Assembly (NCBI GenBank): GCA_035627955.1
Contig: DASPKU010000006.1
Span: forward strand, 303,587 to 367,586
From: Phycisphaerales bacterium
Lineage (GTDB): Bacteria; Planctomycetota; Phycisphaerae; Phycisphaerales; UBA1924
Reading direction: 5' to 3'
Length of the DNA stretch: 64,000 nucleotides
This document shows, one piece after another, positions 7,971 to 17,376 of the stretch; the stretch's first letter is position 1, and each line of letters begins with the position of its first letter. Below the pieces are notes generated by a model, which saw only the letters and a program-made list of their open reading frames with translations, did not search any database and was not told where the DNA came from. The position numbers were made by a program, and so were the translations under genes.

Positions 7971-8494
7971 CGGCGCGGGCTCCGTTTCAGCTTATCCTTC
8001 ACCGGCGACGGTAGCCCCGCGCCGCCGGCCCATGATGCGGCCCGCTCTCCATTCGAAACCTGAAGAACATCCAGCGCCGCGTTCATCGCGTCAGCGCCCT
8101 TATTTCCTTCCTTGCCGCCCGAGCGGGACATCGCCTGTGCCGCGCTGTTGACAGTCAGCACGCCGAAGGTGACCGGAACGCCGGTGACAATGGTCACGTT
8201 GATGAGCCCCTGCGCCACCGCGTCCGCAATCACGCGGTCGTGCATGGTCTCGCCCTTGATGAGGCACCCGAGCGCGACCACCGCCTCCGCACCCTCGCGG
8301 GCCGCGCCCAGGCACAGCGCCGGCAGCTCGAACGCGCCGGGTGCCGTGATCACATCCACCGCTCCTACCCCGACTCGATCGGCGTACGCAGTAAGCGCAC
8401 CATCCAGCAGCCGCTCCGTAACGGTCGCGTTGTAGCGCGACACGACGACAGCGACGCGGGGCGGTTCGGGCTCACGGTCGTTTCGCTTGGCCAT
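7967..8494 (-). CDS. ribH: 6,7-dimethyl-8-ribityllumazine synthase
   Basis: RibH condenses 5-amino-6-ribitylaminouracil with 3,4-dihydroxybutanone phosphate to give the riboflavin precursor lumazine. The 175-residue protein has the family pattern: VVVSRYNATVTERLLDGA, APGAFELP, VALGCLIKGETMHDRVI with the catalytic His, and GVPVTFGVLTV. The last 25 residues, beyond the usual end, are unremarkable. The start ATG at 8494 lies 17 bases after the upstream desulfurase stop. No FMN riboswitch is visible ahead, so it probably depends on the operon promoter upstream of 9762. Confidence 0.96.
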   Translation of the reverse strand: MAKRNDREPEPPRVAVVVSRYNATVTERLLDGALTAYADRVGVGAVDVITAPGAFELPALCLGAAREGAEAVVALGCLIKGETMHDRVIADAVAQGLINVTIVTGVPVTFGVLTVNSAAQAMSRSGGKEGNKGADAMNAALDVLQVSNGERAASWAGGAGLPSPVKDKLKRSPRR

Positions 8495-8511
8495 GGGCCG
8501 GGATGGTAGGG

Positions 8512-9762
8512 TCAGGCCCGCACCGGCGGCGCGGCCGCGCTCACCTCGGCGCACACCTCCGCCAAAGCACCGCAGGCGAAGCGTACATCGTCCTCGGTCA
8601 CGAACGGTCCAAAGGACAGGCGGAACGCCCCGTGGCTATCGAGCGTCCCCACCGTGGCGTGGGCGTGGGGTGCGCAGTGGATGCCCGACCGCACGAGTAC
8701 GCCCAGCTGCTCGAGCATCACCGCCATCTCGGCCGGCGGCATGGTGTCGTGCGTGAGCGAGAACACGCCCACCCGGGCCGGCGGGTCGCCCGGCCCGACC
8801 AGCCGCAGAGCCGACAGAGGTCCGTCCAGCGGCTCCCGTCCCTGGACCCGCGCCCCGCCTGCGTGCAACAGGTCGGTCATGAGCTCGATCAGGCCAAGCT
8901 CGTGCTCGCGCAGCGAAGAGACGCCGCGATCCAGAATCCACTCCACAGCCCGCGAGAGGCCCACAATCCCGATCGTGTTGTGGCTCCCCGCCTCATACTT
9001 CTCTGGCAGGCTCGACGGCTGCACATCGTGCTCGCTCAACGACCCCGTCCCGCCCTCGCGCGTGGTCGCGACGAGGTGCTCGACACCCGGCCGGATGTAC
9101 AACCCGCCCGTGCCCTGCGGACCCATCAGCCCCTTGTGCCCCGGGAACGCCAGCAAGTCGCACGACAGCGCCCGCACATCCACCGGCACATGCCCCAGTG
9201 CCTGGGCCGCATCGATGAGGTACAGCACCCCCCGCTCGCGGCAGATTCGCCCGATCTCCGCGACCGGCTGCAGCGTGCCTGTCACGTTGCTCGCCATGTT
9301 GACCGCGACGAGGGCAGTGTCGGGGGTGATCGCCGCGGCGACGGCCGCCGGGTTCACCAGCGCCGTCTCAGGATCACAAGCCAGGTACCGCCACTCCGCC
9401 CCATGCTCGGCAAGCGCATTGAAGGGCCGCAGCACCGAGTTGTGGTCCATTGCGGTCGTCAGCAGGTGCACGGGCCGGCCCGGATGTTCGCGCACGCGGT
9501 GCCGCACGACGCCCTTGATCGCCAGGTTCAGGGCGTCGCTCGTGTTCAGCGCGAAGATGATGTGGTTCGCGCTCTCGCCGTTGATCAGCGTGTTCAGCCG
9601 TTCGCGGCACTCGCGGATCAGGCGTGCCCCCTCGCGCGACTCGGCGTAGTGCCCCCGCCCCGGCGACGCCCCCAGGCGTGTGCCGTAGTCCATCATCGCC
9701 TCGTACACGCCCGGCGGCTTGGGGAAGCTGGTGGCCGCGTTGTCCAGGTAGAGCCTGCGCAT
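8512..9762 (-). CDS. Class V aminotransferase, cysteine desulfurase family
   Basis: This 416-residue PLP enzyme starts RRLYLDNAATSFPKPPGVYE, characteristic of the cysteine desulfurase subgroup TIGR01977. The PLP lysine is in FPGHKGLMGPQGTGG, the PLP-phosphate contacts are near AMDHNSVLRP, and a Cys in SGIHCAPHAHAT occupies the active-site loop. It probably takes sulfur from cysteine for Fe-S or thiolation chemistry. No SufBCD or IscU gene is nearby. The start ATG at 9762 avoids a low-quality 61-codon extension. It heads the minus-strand run with ribH, nusB and ftsY. Confidence 0.88.
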   Translation of the reverse strand: MRRLYLDNAATSFPKPPGVYEAMMDYGTRLGASPGRGHYAESREGARLIRECRERLNTLINGESANHIIFALNTSDALNLAIKGVVRHRVREHPGRPVHLLTTAMDHNSVLRPFNALAEHGAEWRYLACDPETALVNPAAVAAAITPDTALVAVNMASNVTGTLQPVAEIGRICRERGVLYLIDAAQALGHVPVDVRALSCDLLAFPGHKGLMGPQGTGGLYIRPGVEHLVATTREGGTGSLSEHDVQPSSLPEKYEAGSHNTIGIVGLSRAVEWILDRGVSSLREHELGLIELMTDLLHAGGARVQGREPLDGPLSALRLVGPGDPPARVGVFSLTHDTMPPAEMAVMLEQLGVLVRSGIHCAPHAHATVGTLDSHGAFRLSFGPFVTEDDVRFACGALAEVCAEVSAAAPPVRA

Positions 9763-9836
9763 CGCCGGATGGTAGGAAGACGGGTCACCGCCCCGCGTCC
9801 GCCGAGGTATGCTCGCACCCTTCACAGGAGGCTCCC

Positions 9837-11240
9837 ATGCGAATCCTGCACGCGCCCGCGCTCGCGTTCCTCGCCGGATCGGCGTTGCTGACTGCCACCC
9901 ACGCGATCGCCCAGGAAATTCCCGGTGGTCCCTCGCCCGTCGCAACGCAGGTCCAGCGGGCGATCTCGCCGCAGTCGCTCCGCGAGATGAACCACAAGCT
10001 CGTCTCCTTCGGCACCCGCCACACCCTCTCCGCGACCGAGGGCGAGCGCGGCGTCGGCGCTGCCCGCCGCTGGATCAAGTCACACTTCGAGTCCTTCAAC
10101 GCCGGCATCAATGGCGGCCCCGCCGGCGCCCTCGAGGTGTCCTTGGAGGAGTTCACCGCCCCGAAGGGAGTACGCATCCCCGAGCCCACGAAGGTCGCGA
10201 ACGTTGTCGCGGTCCTCAAGGGCAGTAGTCCAGAGTCCAGCGGCCGCCTCTACTACGTCGTCGGCCACTACGACTCCATGCCCACCAACGTGATGGACGC
10301 CCAGAGCGACGCCCCCGGCGCCAACGACGACGCCTCCGGCACCGTCGCGGTCATGGAGATCGCCCGCGTGCTCGCAAAGACGCCGCTCGAATCCACCGTC
10401 GTGTTCCTGTGCACGGTGGGGGAGGAGCAGGGGCTTGTCGGCGCCCGCTACCACGCGGAAACCGCGGCCGCGAAAAAGGCCGACATCCGGGGCGTGCTCA
10501 ACAACGACATCGTCGGCGACCCGTGGGGGCCCAACGGCAACCGCGACCAGTCCACGCCCACGCTCATCCGGGTGCTGTCAGAGGGCCTGCCCCGCAACCC
10601 CAACGCGGAGCAGCTCGCCCGCATCCGCCAGATCAGCAGCGAGAACGACTCGCCCAGCCGCCAGCTCGCCCGCTATATCGTCGATGTTTCCCGGCGCGAA
10701 GCCACCGTCGTGCAGCCCATGCTCGTCTTCCGCCAGGACCGCTTCATGCGAGGCGGCGACCACATCCCCTTCAACGATGCGGGCTTCGCCGCCGTGCGTT
10801 TCACCGAGGTGCACGAGGACTACCGCCACCAGCATCAGACGCCGCGGATCGAGATCGTTGACGGAAAGGAGGTGCAGTTCGGCGACCTGCCCGACTCGGT
10901 GGACTTCGACTACCTCGCCAACGTCACCCGCCTCAACGCGGCCGTGCTCGTTAACCTCGCAAACGCCCCCAGCTCCCCCGAGAACGTCCGCATCATCACC
11001 GCTAAGCTCGACGTGACCACCACGCTCCGCTGGAGCAAGAGCCCCGAGTTCGACGTTGCCGGCTACGAGCTGGTCTGGCGCGACACCACCAGCCCAACTT
11101 GGCAGCACTCGCGCGACGTGGGGGACGCCACCGAGGTGACCGTCAGCGAGAGCAAGGACAACTTCTTCTTCGGCGTGCGTGCCTACGACCGCGACGGATA
11201 TCGCAGCCCCGTCACGTTCGCGGGCGCGGCGAAGGAGTAG
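9837..11240 (+). CDS. Secreted M28-family zinc aminopeptidase with C-terminal Fn3-like domain
   Basis: The ATG at 9837 follows a strong AGGAGG site and begins a signal peptide ending THAIAQ. The catalytic domain has the M28 zinc pattern: the His in VGHYDSMP, the Asp in GANDDASGT, the Glu pair in GEEQGLVG, the Asp in NNDIVGD, and a late His in the VHEDYRHQHQTP segment. The last 90 residues (SSPENVRIITAKLD to the end) look like a fibronectin type III domain, with WSKSPEFDVAGYELVW. It should trim peptides in the periplasm or outside the cell. The total length is 467 residues. It is divergent from the desulfurase operon. Confidence 0.9.
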   Translation: MRILHAPALAFLAGSALLTATHAIAQEIPGGPSPVATQVQRAISPQSLREMNHKLVSFGTRHTLSATEGERGVGAARRWIKSHFESFNAGINGGPAGALEVSLEEFTAPKGVRIPEPTKVANVVAVLKGSSPESSGRLYYVVGHYDSMPTNVMDAQSDAPGANDDASGTVAVMEIARVLAKTPLESTVVFLCTVGEEQGLVGARYHAETAAAKKADIRGVLNNDIVGDPWGPNGNRDQSTPTLIRVLSEGLPRNPNAEQLARIRQISSENDSPSRQLARYIVDVSRREATVVQPMLVFRQDRFMRGGDHIPFNDAGFAAVRFTEVHEDYRHQHQTPRIEIVDGKEVQFGDLPDSVDFDYLANVTRLNAAVLVNLANAPSSPENVRIITAKLDVTTTLRWSKSPEFDVAGYELVWRDTTSPTWQHSRDVGDATEVTVSESKDNFFFGVRAYDRDGYRSPVTFAGAAKE

Positions 11241-11260
11241 ACGCCGCGCCGTCCCAACGC

Positions 11261-12775
11261 TCAGCCACCGACCTTCACCTGCTCGGGCTGGGCGCTCTTC
11301 TGCGTCAGCCACTGGTCTGCGATCTTGACCACCGCCTCGTGGAGCCGCAGGGCGTCCCGGGTCTGGTCATCGGTCTTGATGTCGTTGACCATCACGCTGA
11401 ACGCCACGCGGCGGCCGGTGCTGGGGTTGATCACGTAGCCCGAGAGGCAGCGCACCCCGTCGATGTACCCGCTCTTGGCCCGCAGCTCGTTCTTGAGCTT
11501 GCCGTCCTTGAACCGGTTGCGGAGCGTGCCCATGCCCGGGCGTGCGAGCGACTCGGTGTACACCTCACAAACCTTCGCGTCCTCCGCCATCTCGCCGAGC
11601 CACTTGGTAAACGTCGCGGGCGAAACCTGGTTGCCGCGCGACATGCCCGAGCCGTCGGAGATGGTCGTCGACGCCGCGTACGTCGGTCCGAGCTTCTGCC
11701 CGATGACCATCCGCAGCACCGAGCCGCCGTTGTTCCAGGAGCCCGAGTCCTTGGTCACCGCGTGACCCACGCGCTTGAGCAGCGCCTCCGCGTACATGTT
11801 CTCGGAGTCCGCGTTGCACCGGCGGAGCACATCCGCGATCGGCGTGTGCACCGCCGCGATCGCGCGACCGCCCGCGAGCGACTCCTGCGGCTGTGCCAGC
11901 CGCACGTTCATCCCGCTCGCACCCTGCGAGACCTTGACGCCCGCCTTGCTCACCTGGTGAGCCAGCAGGCGCCCGAAGAACATCGCGGGGTCCTGCAGGG
12001 TGATGTCGATTGGCTGCTGCGTCTGGAAACGGACATCGCCGCGGAGGGCGAAGCGGTCCTCGCCCGCCTCCCGCGTGATCCACGCGCTGTTCTTCCCGTC
12101 GACGATGGTCCTCGCCCGCACGTCCACCCGTACCCACGGCGCCTCGGGCTCGGTGGAGTACACCGGCGGCGTGCCCGCGCCTTGGATTCCCGGACCAGGG
12201 AAGAACGACAGCACGTTGGCGTGGAAGTTCACGCCGCTCACCTGCGCGCAGTACGGCCGGTCGAGCTGGTTGACCGGCCACGAGGGGTGCACGAGCTCGC
12301 GGTCGAACACGCGGTCATCCACGATGATCTCGGTCACCTCGGTCATCCCCGACTTCGCGACCGCCGAGGCGAGGGCACCGAGCATGTCGCCCACCGTCAA
12401 CTTCGGCTGACACTCCTGCAGCACCAGCGGGTCGCCCAGCGCCGGGTCACCCGCACCCCGAACGATCAGGCGCGTCCCATCCCGGATAATTTCGGTTTTG
12501 AAGGTGAAGTCCGGCCCGAGCACCGAAACCGCCGCGCCGGTCGTCAGCAGCTTCATGTTCGACGCGGGCGTCAAGGCCACATCCGCGTGCACATCGGCCA
12601 GCTCGTCGCCGGTCTCGAGGTCCACGAGGCTGATGCCCACCTGCGTGGGGCCGAGTCTCATGCCCCCGAGCGAGCGGGAGACCTCATCGTTCAGTGAGCG
12701 CGGCTGGGCGAGCGCCGTCCCCGCTAGAACCATCATCGTTGCCGCGGCCGCTGCGAGCGCGTGGGGAACCTTCAT
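11261..12775 (-). CDS. dacB: D-alanyl-D-alanine carboxypeptidase/endopeptidase (PBP4, family S13)
   Basis: This 504-residue exported protein has a signal peptide ending near ALAQP. The three penicillin-binding motifs are present: SNMK (Ser72, Lys75), SEN in CNADSENMYAE, and KSG in LRAKSGYIDGVRC, a variant of KTG common in S13. Enzymes of this family cut D-Ala-D-Ala ends or cross-links in peptidoglycan. The start at 12775 fits the signal peptide; the longer frame adds 23 codons without one. It converges with the M28 gene, with 20 bases between the two stops. It supports a peptidoglycan-containing wall. Confidence 0.93.
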   Translation of the reverse strand: MKVPHALAAAAATMMVLAGTALAQPRSLNDEVSRSLGGMRLGPTQVGISLVDLETGDELADVHADVALTPASNMKLLTTGAAVSVLGPDFTFKTEIIRDGTRLIVRGAGDPALGDPLVLQECQPKLTVGDMLGALASAVAKSGMTEVTEIIVDDRVFDRELVHPSWPVNQLDRPYCAQVSGVNFHANVLSFFPGPGIQGAGTPPVYSTEPEAPWVRVDVRARTIVDGKNSAWITREAGEDRFALRGDVRFQTQQPIDITLQDPAMFFGRLLAHQVSKAGVKVSQGASGMNVRLAQPQESLAGGRAIAAVHTPIADVLRRCNADSENMYAEALLKRVGHAVTKDSGSWNNGGSVLRMVIGQKLGPTYAASTTISDGSGMSRGNQVSPATFTKWLGEMAEDAKVCEVYTESLARPGMGTLRNRFKDGKLKNELRAKSGYIDGVRCLSGYVINPSTGRRVAFSVMVNDIKTDDQTRDALRLHEAVVKIADQWLTQKSAQPEQVKVGG

Positions 12776-12864
12776 GGGTGATCTCTGCTCCAAGTTGCAG
12801 GTGCGTACGCACACAGATCGGCGAACCGCCGCCGACGGCTGCAACCGCGCCAGAGAGTACCGCG

Positions 12865-13320
12865 TTATCGCTCCGAGCCGGCCATCCGCGGACGCATCTG
12901 CGCAAGCGACACGATGTCATCCGCCTGCGTCTTATTGAGCAGGTCCCATGATGCCCAGCGCAGGCCGTCCACCATGGGAGCGTGCGTCAGGCCGTCGCGG
13001 ATGAACTTCGTCAGCTTGCGGATGGGCAGCTCCGGCAGCGCGTCATCCAGAACGGGGAGCACGACCCGGGGCTTCGCGGGGTCGGGGATCAGGTACGCCC
13101 ACGCGCGCTCCGCGTCGCCGCTCATGCGGTACACGAATGCCCAGTTCCACACCCCGTGCCAGGCGATGTCCTCCTTCACGCCCTCGCAGGCGCGGAGCTT
13201 CTGGCGGGTGTGCTCGATCAGCGCGGCGGACTGCTTGTTGAAGGGGGCGAGGAGGTCGTCGGGTGTAGGAGCCTTGTAGCGGTCCAGCCAGGCAAGACGT
13301 GTCTTGGATGGGGCCGACAT
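12865..13320 (-). CDS. Hypothetical protein, 151 residues
   Basis: I do not recognise this family. The ATG at 13320 has GGAG nearby and gives a compact soluble protein without signal or membrane segment. The centre reads EDIAWHGVWNWAFVYRMSGD, then IPDPAKPRVVLPVLDDALPE, a mixed alpha/beta pattern. The part upstream of 13320 in the same frame is low quality and is left out. It lies between dacB and a divergent response regulator, with no clear link to either. Confidence 0.7.
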   Translation of the reverse strand: MSAPSKTRLAWLDRYKAPTPDDLLAPFNKQSAALIEHTRQKLRACEGVKEDIAWHGVWNWAFVYRMSGDAERAWAYLIPDPAKPRVVLPVLDDALPELPIRKLTKFIRDGLTHAPMVDGLRWASWDLLNKTQADDIVSLAQMRPRMAGSER

Positions 13321-13543
13321 GGGTGGACTCCGTTGACTGCTGCCACAAGCAAGGGAGGACGCTGAGCTTGCGGGTGCGCCACGCCAGAGTTGGTGTGGGG
13401 GTGCACCAGAGGGATTCTTGGCCCGATCCTTCACCCGGTCCAGCACTAGGTTCATACGGGCGGCAGGTTTACAGCCAGCCCCGCCGGCTGGGTTGCACCC
13501 CGGTAGGATGTAGGGAGCCTCGAAGCTCATCAGGAAGCCCCCA

Positions 13544-14029
13544 GTGCCTGACAAAACCCAATCAGAAGTCTCCGCCGCCCCCGCCTCCCCCGAGCTCGAC
13601 GTGCAGGGCTGCTCCGTCCTCCTCGTGGATGACAACGAGCAGAACCTTGAGCTGCTGCTGGCATACCTCGAGGAACTAGGGTGCGAGCTGAGGACCGCGG
13701 CCGACGGCATCGAGGCTCTCGACGAACTGGGCAAGCGGCGGCCGGACCTGATCCTGCTCGACGTCATGATGCCCCGCATGAGCGGGTTTCAGGTGTGCTC
13801 AAAGATCAAAAAGGATGCCGGGCTGCGGGATATCCCGGTCGTGATGGTCACGGCTCTGAACGAAGTCGCCGACGTGGAGCGGGCGGTGGAGAGCGGCGCC
13901 GACGACTTCCTGACTAAGCCGGTCAACCGCCTGGAGCTGGTCACGCGGGTTCGCTCGCTGCTGCGGGTGAGCATGCTCCAGCGTCAGCTCAAGCAGACCA
14001 TGGCCGAGCTGCGGAAGCTCGGAGGCTGA
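13544..14029 (+). CDS. Response regulator receiver protein
   Basis: This 161-residue protein consists of one receiver domain with short flanks. Conserved residues are the acidic pair Asp29-Asp30, the phospho-acceptor Asp73 in LILLDVMMPRMSG, Thr103 and Lys125. The C-terminal 30 residues (MLQRQLKQTMAELRKLGG region) form a helix, as in PleD- or CheY-like proteins that signal by dimerising. No output domain and no histidine kinase are nearby. The GTG start at 13544 has AGGAAG 9 bases ahead. Confidence 0.92.
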   Translation: MPDKTQSEVSAAPASPELDVQGCSVLLVDDNEQNLELLLAYLEELGCELRTAADGIEALDELGKRRPDLILLDVMMPRMSGFQVCSKIKKDAGLRDIPVVMVTALNEVADVERAVESGADDFLTKPVNRLELVTRVRSLLRVSMLQRQLKQTMAELRKLGG

Positions 14030-14056
14030 GGCCTCTCGCACGCGAGGCAGACACGC

Positions 14057-16303
14057 TCAGCAGGGCCCGCCGCCCAGGACGCGGAAGAACGACTCGATAT
14101 CCTGGTCCGTCGCGGTGTCGCCGTCGCCATTGAAGTCGGCGCTCTGGCACGTCGGGCAGCAGTTGCCGCCGATGCACGCGAAGAACGCCTCAATGTCCTG
14201 ATCCGTCCCGATGTCGCCGTCCTGGTTGTAGTCGGCCGTGCCGCACACGACGGGTGTGGGAACATAGCCAACGTACATCACGACGTTGTACGACTCGTCG
14301 GCGCTGGCGGGGTTATTGTTGAGAACGCTGGGGTCCTCGAACACGCTGTTCCCGTCCATGTCATAGCAGACGCGTGCGGAGAGCACGAGCCCCCCGAGCT
14401 GCCGCGGATCCCCTGGCTCCATCGTTGTCGGATCGACGTTGTTCCACGCCTGCTGCGTGGCGCTGCCGGACCAGATCGACGCCGAAGACGCGGAGTCCGC
14501 GTCCGACAGGTTGAGGACCTGCACCTGGTAGTTGGTCCCCGAGTTGCGCCCGGCGAACACTGAACCCATCTCCAGCACCACTTCCAGCGAGTAGCAGAAG
14601 CTCGCCTCGTTGTAGAGCCCGCGGATCAGGGCGATGCTCGGCACCTCCAGCACCTGTGCGCCTAGACGCTTCTTGAGCGAGACAGAGGCGATGAAGTACA
14701 GATTCCCCGCGGCGTCAAACGTCGGTGAGGAGATCGACGGCCCCGCCGATGCAAAGGGATTCTCGCTGAGCGATGCCAGCCGCCCGATCGACGCGTCGTT
14801 CCCGTCAACCACTCCGTCGCCTTCGCCGGTGTCGTTGGTGCCGGGCGCGCCGTCCAGCCCATAATCACCGAAAAGCTGCTTGCCCGTGGTCTGGCTCACA
14901 TCAATCCACGCGGCGTTCGACCACGTCACTGGCGAGTTCGCGTTCGTCGGGTCGAACCGGGCTACAGCGATCGCCCCGAGCGGGTTGGCCGAGCCGCCGA
15001 TGCTGCCGTGGTACACCACTGACGCGACAAGGGCCCGCCCCTGCCGATCTCTGGTGATCGCCACCGGCCCGGAGCCGCCGCGGAAAATGGTCTGGCTCTC
15101 GTAACCGCGGAAGTCGCCGTTCCCCAGGTTCCACGTGTACGCAATGCACGGGTCGGTGAGCGACGACGGCAGCGACACGGTCCGCGTGGCGGTCGGTGCG
15201 CCGCTCGTATTCACGCCCCACAGGCTGATCGAATCAGTCTTCCCCGCGCCGGAGTTACCGCGGGTGAGGATGCCCGCGGTGCCCACCGTGCCCGCGAACA
15301 GGGTGCGTGCGGTGAACGACGGCGCCCCGCGATGATCGATCGTCCCCGTACGGTGAGCCGTCGAGGACGTGATCGCGTTGGCCGAGGTCTCGGTGCGGGC
15401 ATTGCTCAGCAGGTCCGACCCCACGACCACAGGCCGTCCCGCGAGGTTCGCCGGCACGGCCGTGGGCACGGTGTGCGTGACCGGATCGCGCACCAGCACC
15501 CAGTCCGTCGCGGGCCCGTTACTGCCTCCGTTGTTGTCGATCAGGTTGACCGTCGTGCCGCGCGCGGGAGCCCGCACACGGAAGTAGTTGTCGCCGACCA
15601 GCAAACTCGCCGCTGGTCCGGTCGATCCGAAGCTGTCGGCCCGGAAGCTCAGGTTGCCGTCCGCATCGATCGCACCCAGACCCAGCTGCGACCGATCCGT
15701 GGCGCCGTTCGTGCTGTTCGCCGCGGCGTGAATTCTCGTCACATAAAGACGCGATGGGTTCTCCGGGTCAAATGCCGCAAGCCCTGCGTACAGCTGGTTC
15801 ACGAACACGTTGCTCGTGCCCACCACGATCTCGTCAAAGTCCATCAGCCCCACCCCGAACACCGTCGCCTGCGTAGGTGGCTGCACGGTCGAGTTGAGCG
15901 ACGCGATGTTCTCGTTCGTGTTCAGCCCCCCGCCCGCCGCGCTCCAAAGCGTGTAGGAGCTCGCCAGCGGGGTGGCCCCGGTCTTCACCGCCGCCGAGAT
16001 CGTCGAGGTGCCGTTGAGGGCCGTGAACCGGGCCGCGCTGGTCTTCCCCGACTTCATGATCGGAGCGACGCCGAAGGTCGTTCCCGCCGACGTCCTGAAC
16101 TCCCGCAGGTCAACCACGTAGTTGCTGCGCATCCCCGGGCCGATGTTCCACGGGTTGAGCGCATCCCCCGGCAGCCCCGACCCGCCGTCGCTGTTCCGCG
16201 ACACGCTGTCCTGAGCCACGCACGGCACAGCCAGCCCCGCCACGGCGGCCAGCAGGGCGGAACAGGCCCACAACGGGGAGGCGATTGCGGCGGTCTTGCT
16301 CAC
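14057..16303 (-). CDS. Secreted protein with dockerin-like C-terminal repeats
   Basis: The GTG at 16303 follows GAGGAGAG by 8 bases and opens a signal peptide (hydrophobic run ending VPCVAQ). The 748-residue product is mostly beta-rich with many Gly, Asn and Ser residues. It has no recognised catalytic domain. Segments such as SSPTFDAAGNLYFIASVS look like blades of a sequence-divergent propeller. Two Asp-rich dockerin-like repeats close the protein (DYNQDGDIGTDQDIEAFF and DFNGDGDTATDQDIESFF), with CC and a terminal Cys. It is probably anchored or assembled extracellularly through that tag. Function unknown. Confidence 0.85.
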   Translation of the reverse strand: MSKTAAIASPLWACSALLAAVAGLAVPCVAQDSVSRNSDGGSGLPGDALNPWNIGPGMRSNYVVDLREFRTSAGTTFGVAPIMKSGKTSAARFTALNGTSTISAAVKTGATPLASSYTLWSAAGGGLNTNENIASLNSTVQPPTQATVFGVGLMDFDEIVVGTSNVFVNQLYAGLAAFDPENPSRLYVTRIHAAANSTNGATDRSQLGLGAIDADGNLSFRADSFGSTGPAASLLVGDNYFRVRAPARGTTVNLIDNNGGSNGPATDWVLVRDPVTHTVPTAVPANLAGRPVVVGSDLLSNARTETSANAITSSTAHRTGTIDHRGAPSFTARTLFAGTVGTAGILTRGNSGAGKTDSISLWGVNTSGAPTATRTVSLPSSLTDPCIAYTWNLGNGDFRGYESQTIFRGGSGPVAITRDRQGRALVASVVYHGSIGGSANPLGAIAVARFDPTNANSPVTWSNAAWIDVSQTTGKQLFGDYGLDGAPGTNDTGEGDGVVDGNDASIGRLASLSENPFASAGPSISSPTFDAAGNLYFIASVSLKKRLGAQVLEVPSIALIRGLYNEASFCYSLEVVLEMGSVFAGRNSGTNYQVQVLNLSDADSASSASIWSGSATQQAWNNVDPTTMEPGDPRQLGGLVLSARVCYDMDGNSVFEDPSVLNNNPASADESYNVVMYVGYVPTPVVCGTADYNQDGDIGTDQDIEAFFACIGGNCCPTCQSADFNGDGDTATDQDIESFFRVLGGGPC

Positions 16304-16443
16304 GTGTCCGACTCTCCTCGCCAGTGAAACAAAGGGACATCGACCAGATGCCCGGACCCCTGTACCCCGCCAGCGGCGGGCCGAGAGGTCTTTCCTCATC
16401 TTAAGGCATGGCCCCAAACCCCACAATCCAGAAATCGACCCCT

Positions 16444-17328
16444 TCAGGCGGTCACTCCTGGGGCCAGCCGTCGCGCCAACTCCGCCGCGAGGGCCGCATT
16501 GCTCCGAACGAGGTCCAGATTGGCCCGCAGCGTCGCCCCGCCCGACGCCCCGTGGAGGTGGGCAAGCAGGAACGGCGTCGTCTCCCGGCCTGCAATACCC
16601 GCCCGCTCGGCCTCGTTGATCGCCTCCGCCAGCCAGCGGTCCCAATCGGCCCGCGGGAGCTCACTCGCCGCCGGGATCGGATTGCACACCACGATCCCCC
16701 GACCCGTGCGGGCGAGCTCATGCCGCACGTACGCGGCAAGCTCGCCGATGTCATCGAACCGGGCGTCCACGCCGGCCGCGCTCTCCCGCAGGTAGAACGC
16801 AGGAAACCGGTCCGTCTGCCATCCGATAACCGGCACCCCGAGCGTTTCGAGTGCCTCCCGCGTTGCCTCCACGTCGAGGATCGACTTCACGCCGCTGGTG
16901 ACGACCGCAACCGGAAAGCGTGTGAAGGCCGCGAGGTCGGCGCTGATATCCAGGTGCTCCCCATACCCGCGGTGCACGCCGCCCAGCCCACCCGTCGCGA
17001 ACACCTGCACGCCCGCCGCGGCCGCGAGCTCCATCGTCGTGCTCACCGTGGTCGCTGCGTGCCGCCCGCGCGCGATGAACACCCCGAGATTCGAAGAGTT
17101 GGCCTTCGGCACCCCGTCGGCCGCGAGTAGCGCCGTCAGCTCTTCGTTTGTCAGCCCCACCGTCGGCCGCCCGGCCACCACCCCCACCAGCAACGGGTGA
17201 GCGCCACGATCTTGCACGATGCGGGCGAGTTCGTACGCGAGGGGCTCCCCCTGGCCCCTGGGCACGCCGTGCAGCAGCAGCGTGGTCTCGAGGGCGACGG
17301 ACGCGGGGCGGGCCCGGTTGATGAGCAT
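16444..17328 (-). CDS. psuG: Pseudouridine-5'-phosphate glycosidase
   Basis: PsuG cleaves pseudouridine 5'-phosphate to uracil and ribose 5-phosphate. The 294-residue sequence carries the family landmarks: VALETTLLLHG near the start, KANSSNLG, ATTVSTTMELAAAAGVQVFA with GGLGGVHRG, VVTSGVKSILDVEATREAL, and the late IPAASELP with HLHGASGG. The ATG at 17328 gives the usual length; the same open frame continues upstream only as the shadow of the opposite gene. No PsuK kinase gene is nearby. It is divergent from the M28 gene, with 48 bases between the starts. Confidence 0.93.
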   Translation of the reverse strand: MLINRARPASVALETTLLLHGVPRGQGEPLAYELARIVQDRGAHPLLVGVVAGRPTVGLTNEELTALLAADGVPKANSSNLGVFIARGRHAATTVSTTMELAAAAGVQVFATGGLGGVHRGYGEHLDISADLAAFTRFPVAVVTSGVKSILDVEATREALETLGVPVIGWQTDRFPAFYLRESAAGVDARFDDIGELAAYVRHELARTGRGIVVCNPIPAASELPRADWDRWLAEAINEAERAGIAGRETTPFLLAHLHGASGGATLRANLDLVRSNAALAAELARRLAPGVTA

Positions 17329-17376
17329 GAGCGATGGTAGTTGACGCGTGCGCCGGGGGGTGGTACCCGTAGCGGC

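Noticed and set aside
8503..9891. Plus-strand 462-codon ORF opposite the cysteine desulfurase
   Set aside because: The minus strand holds all PLP-enzyme motifs here. The plus ORF is only the high-GC mirror frame, rich in His, Arg and Gln.
16366..16380. CCCGCC-AGC-GGCGGG hairpin as psuG terminator
   Set aside because: The stem is short and no T run follows on either strand; such GC-rich stems are common by chance in this genome.
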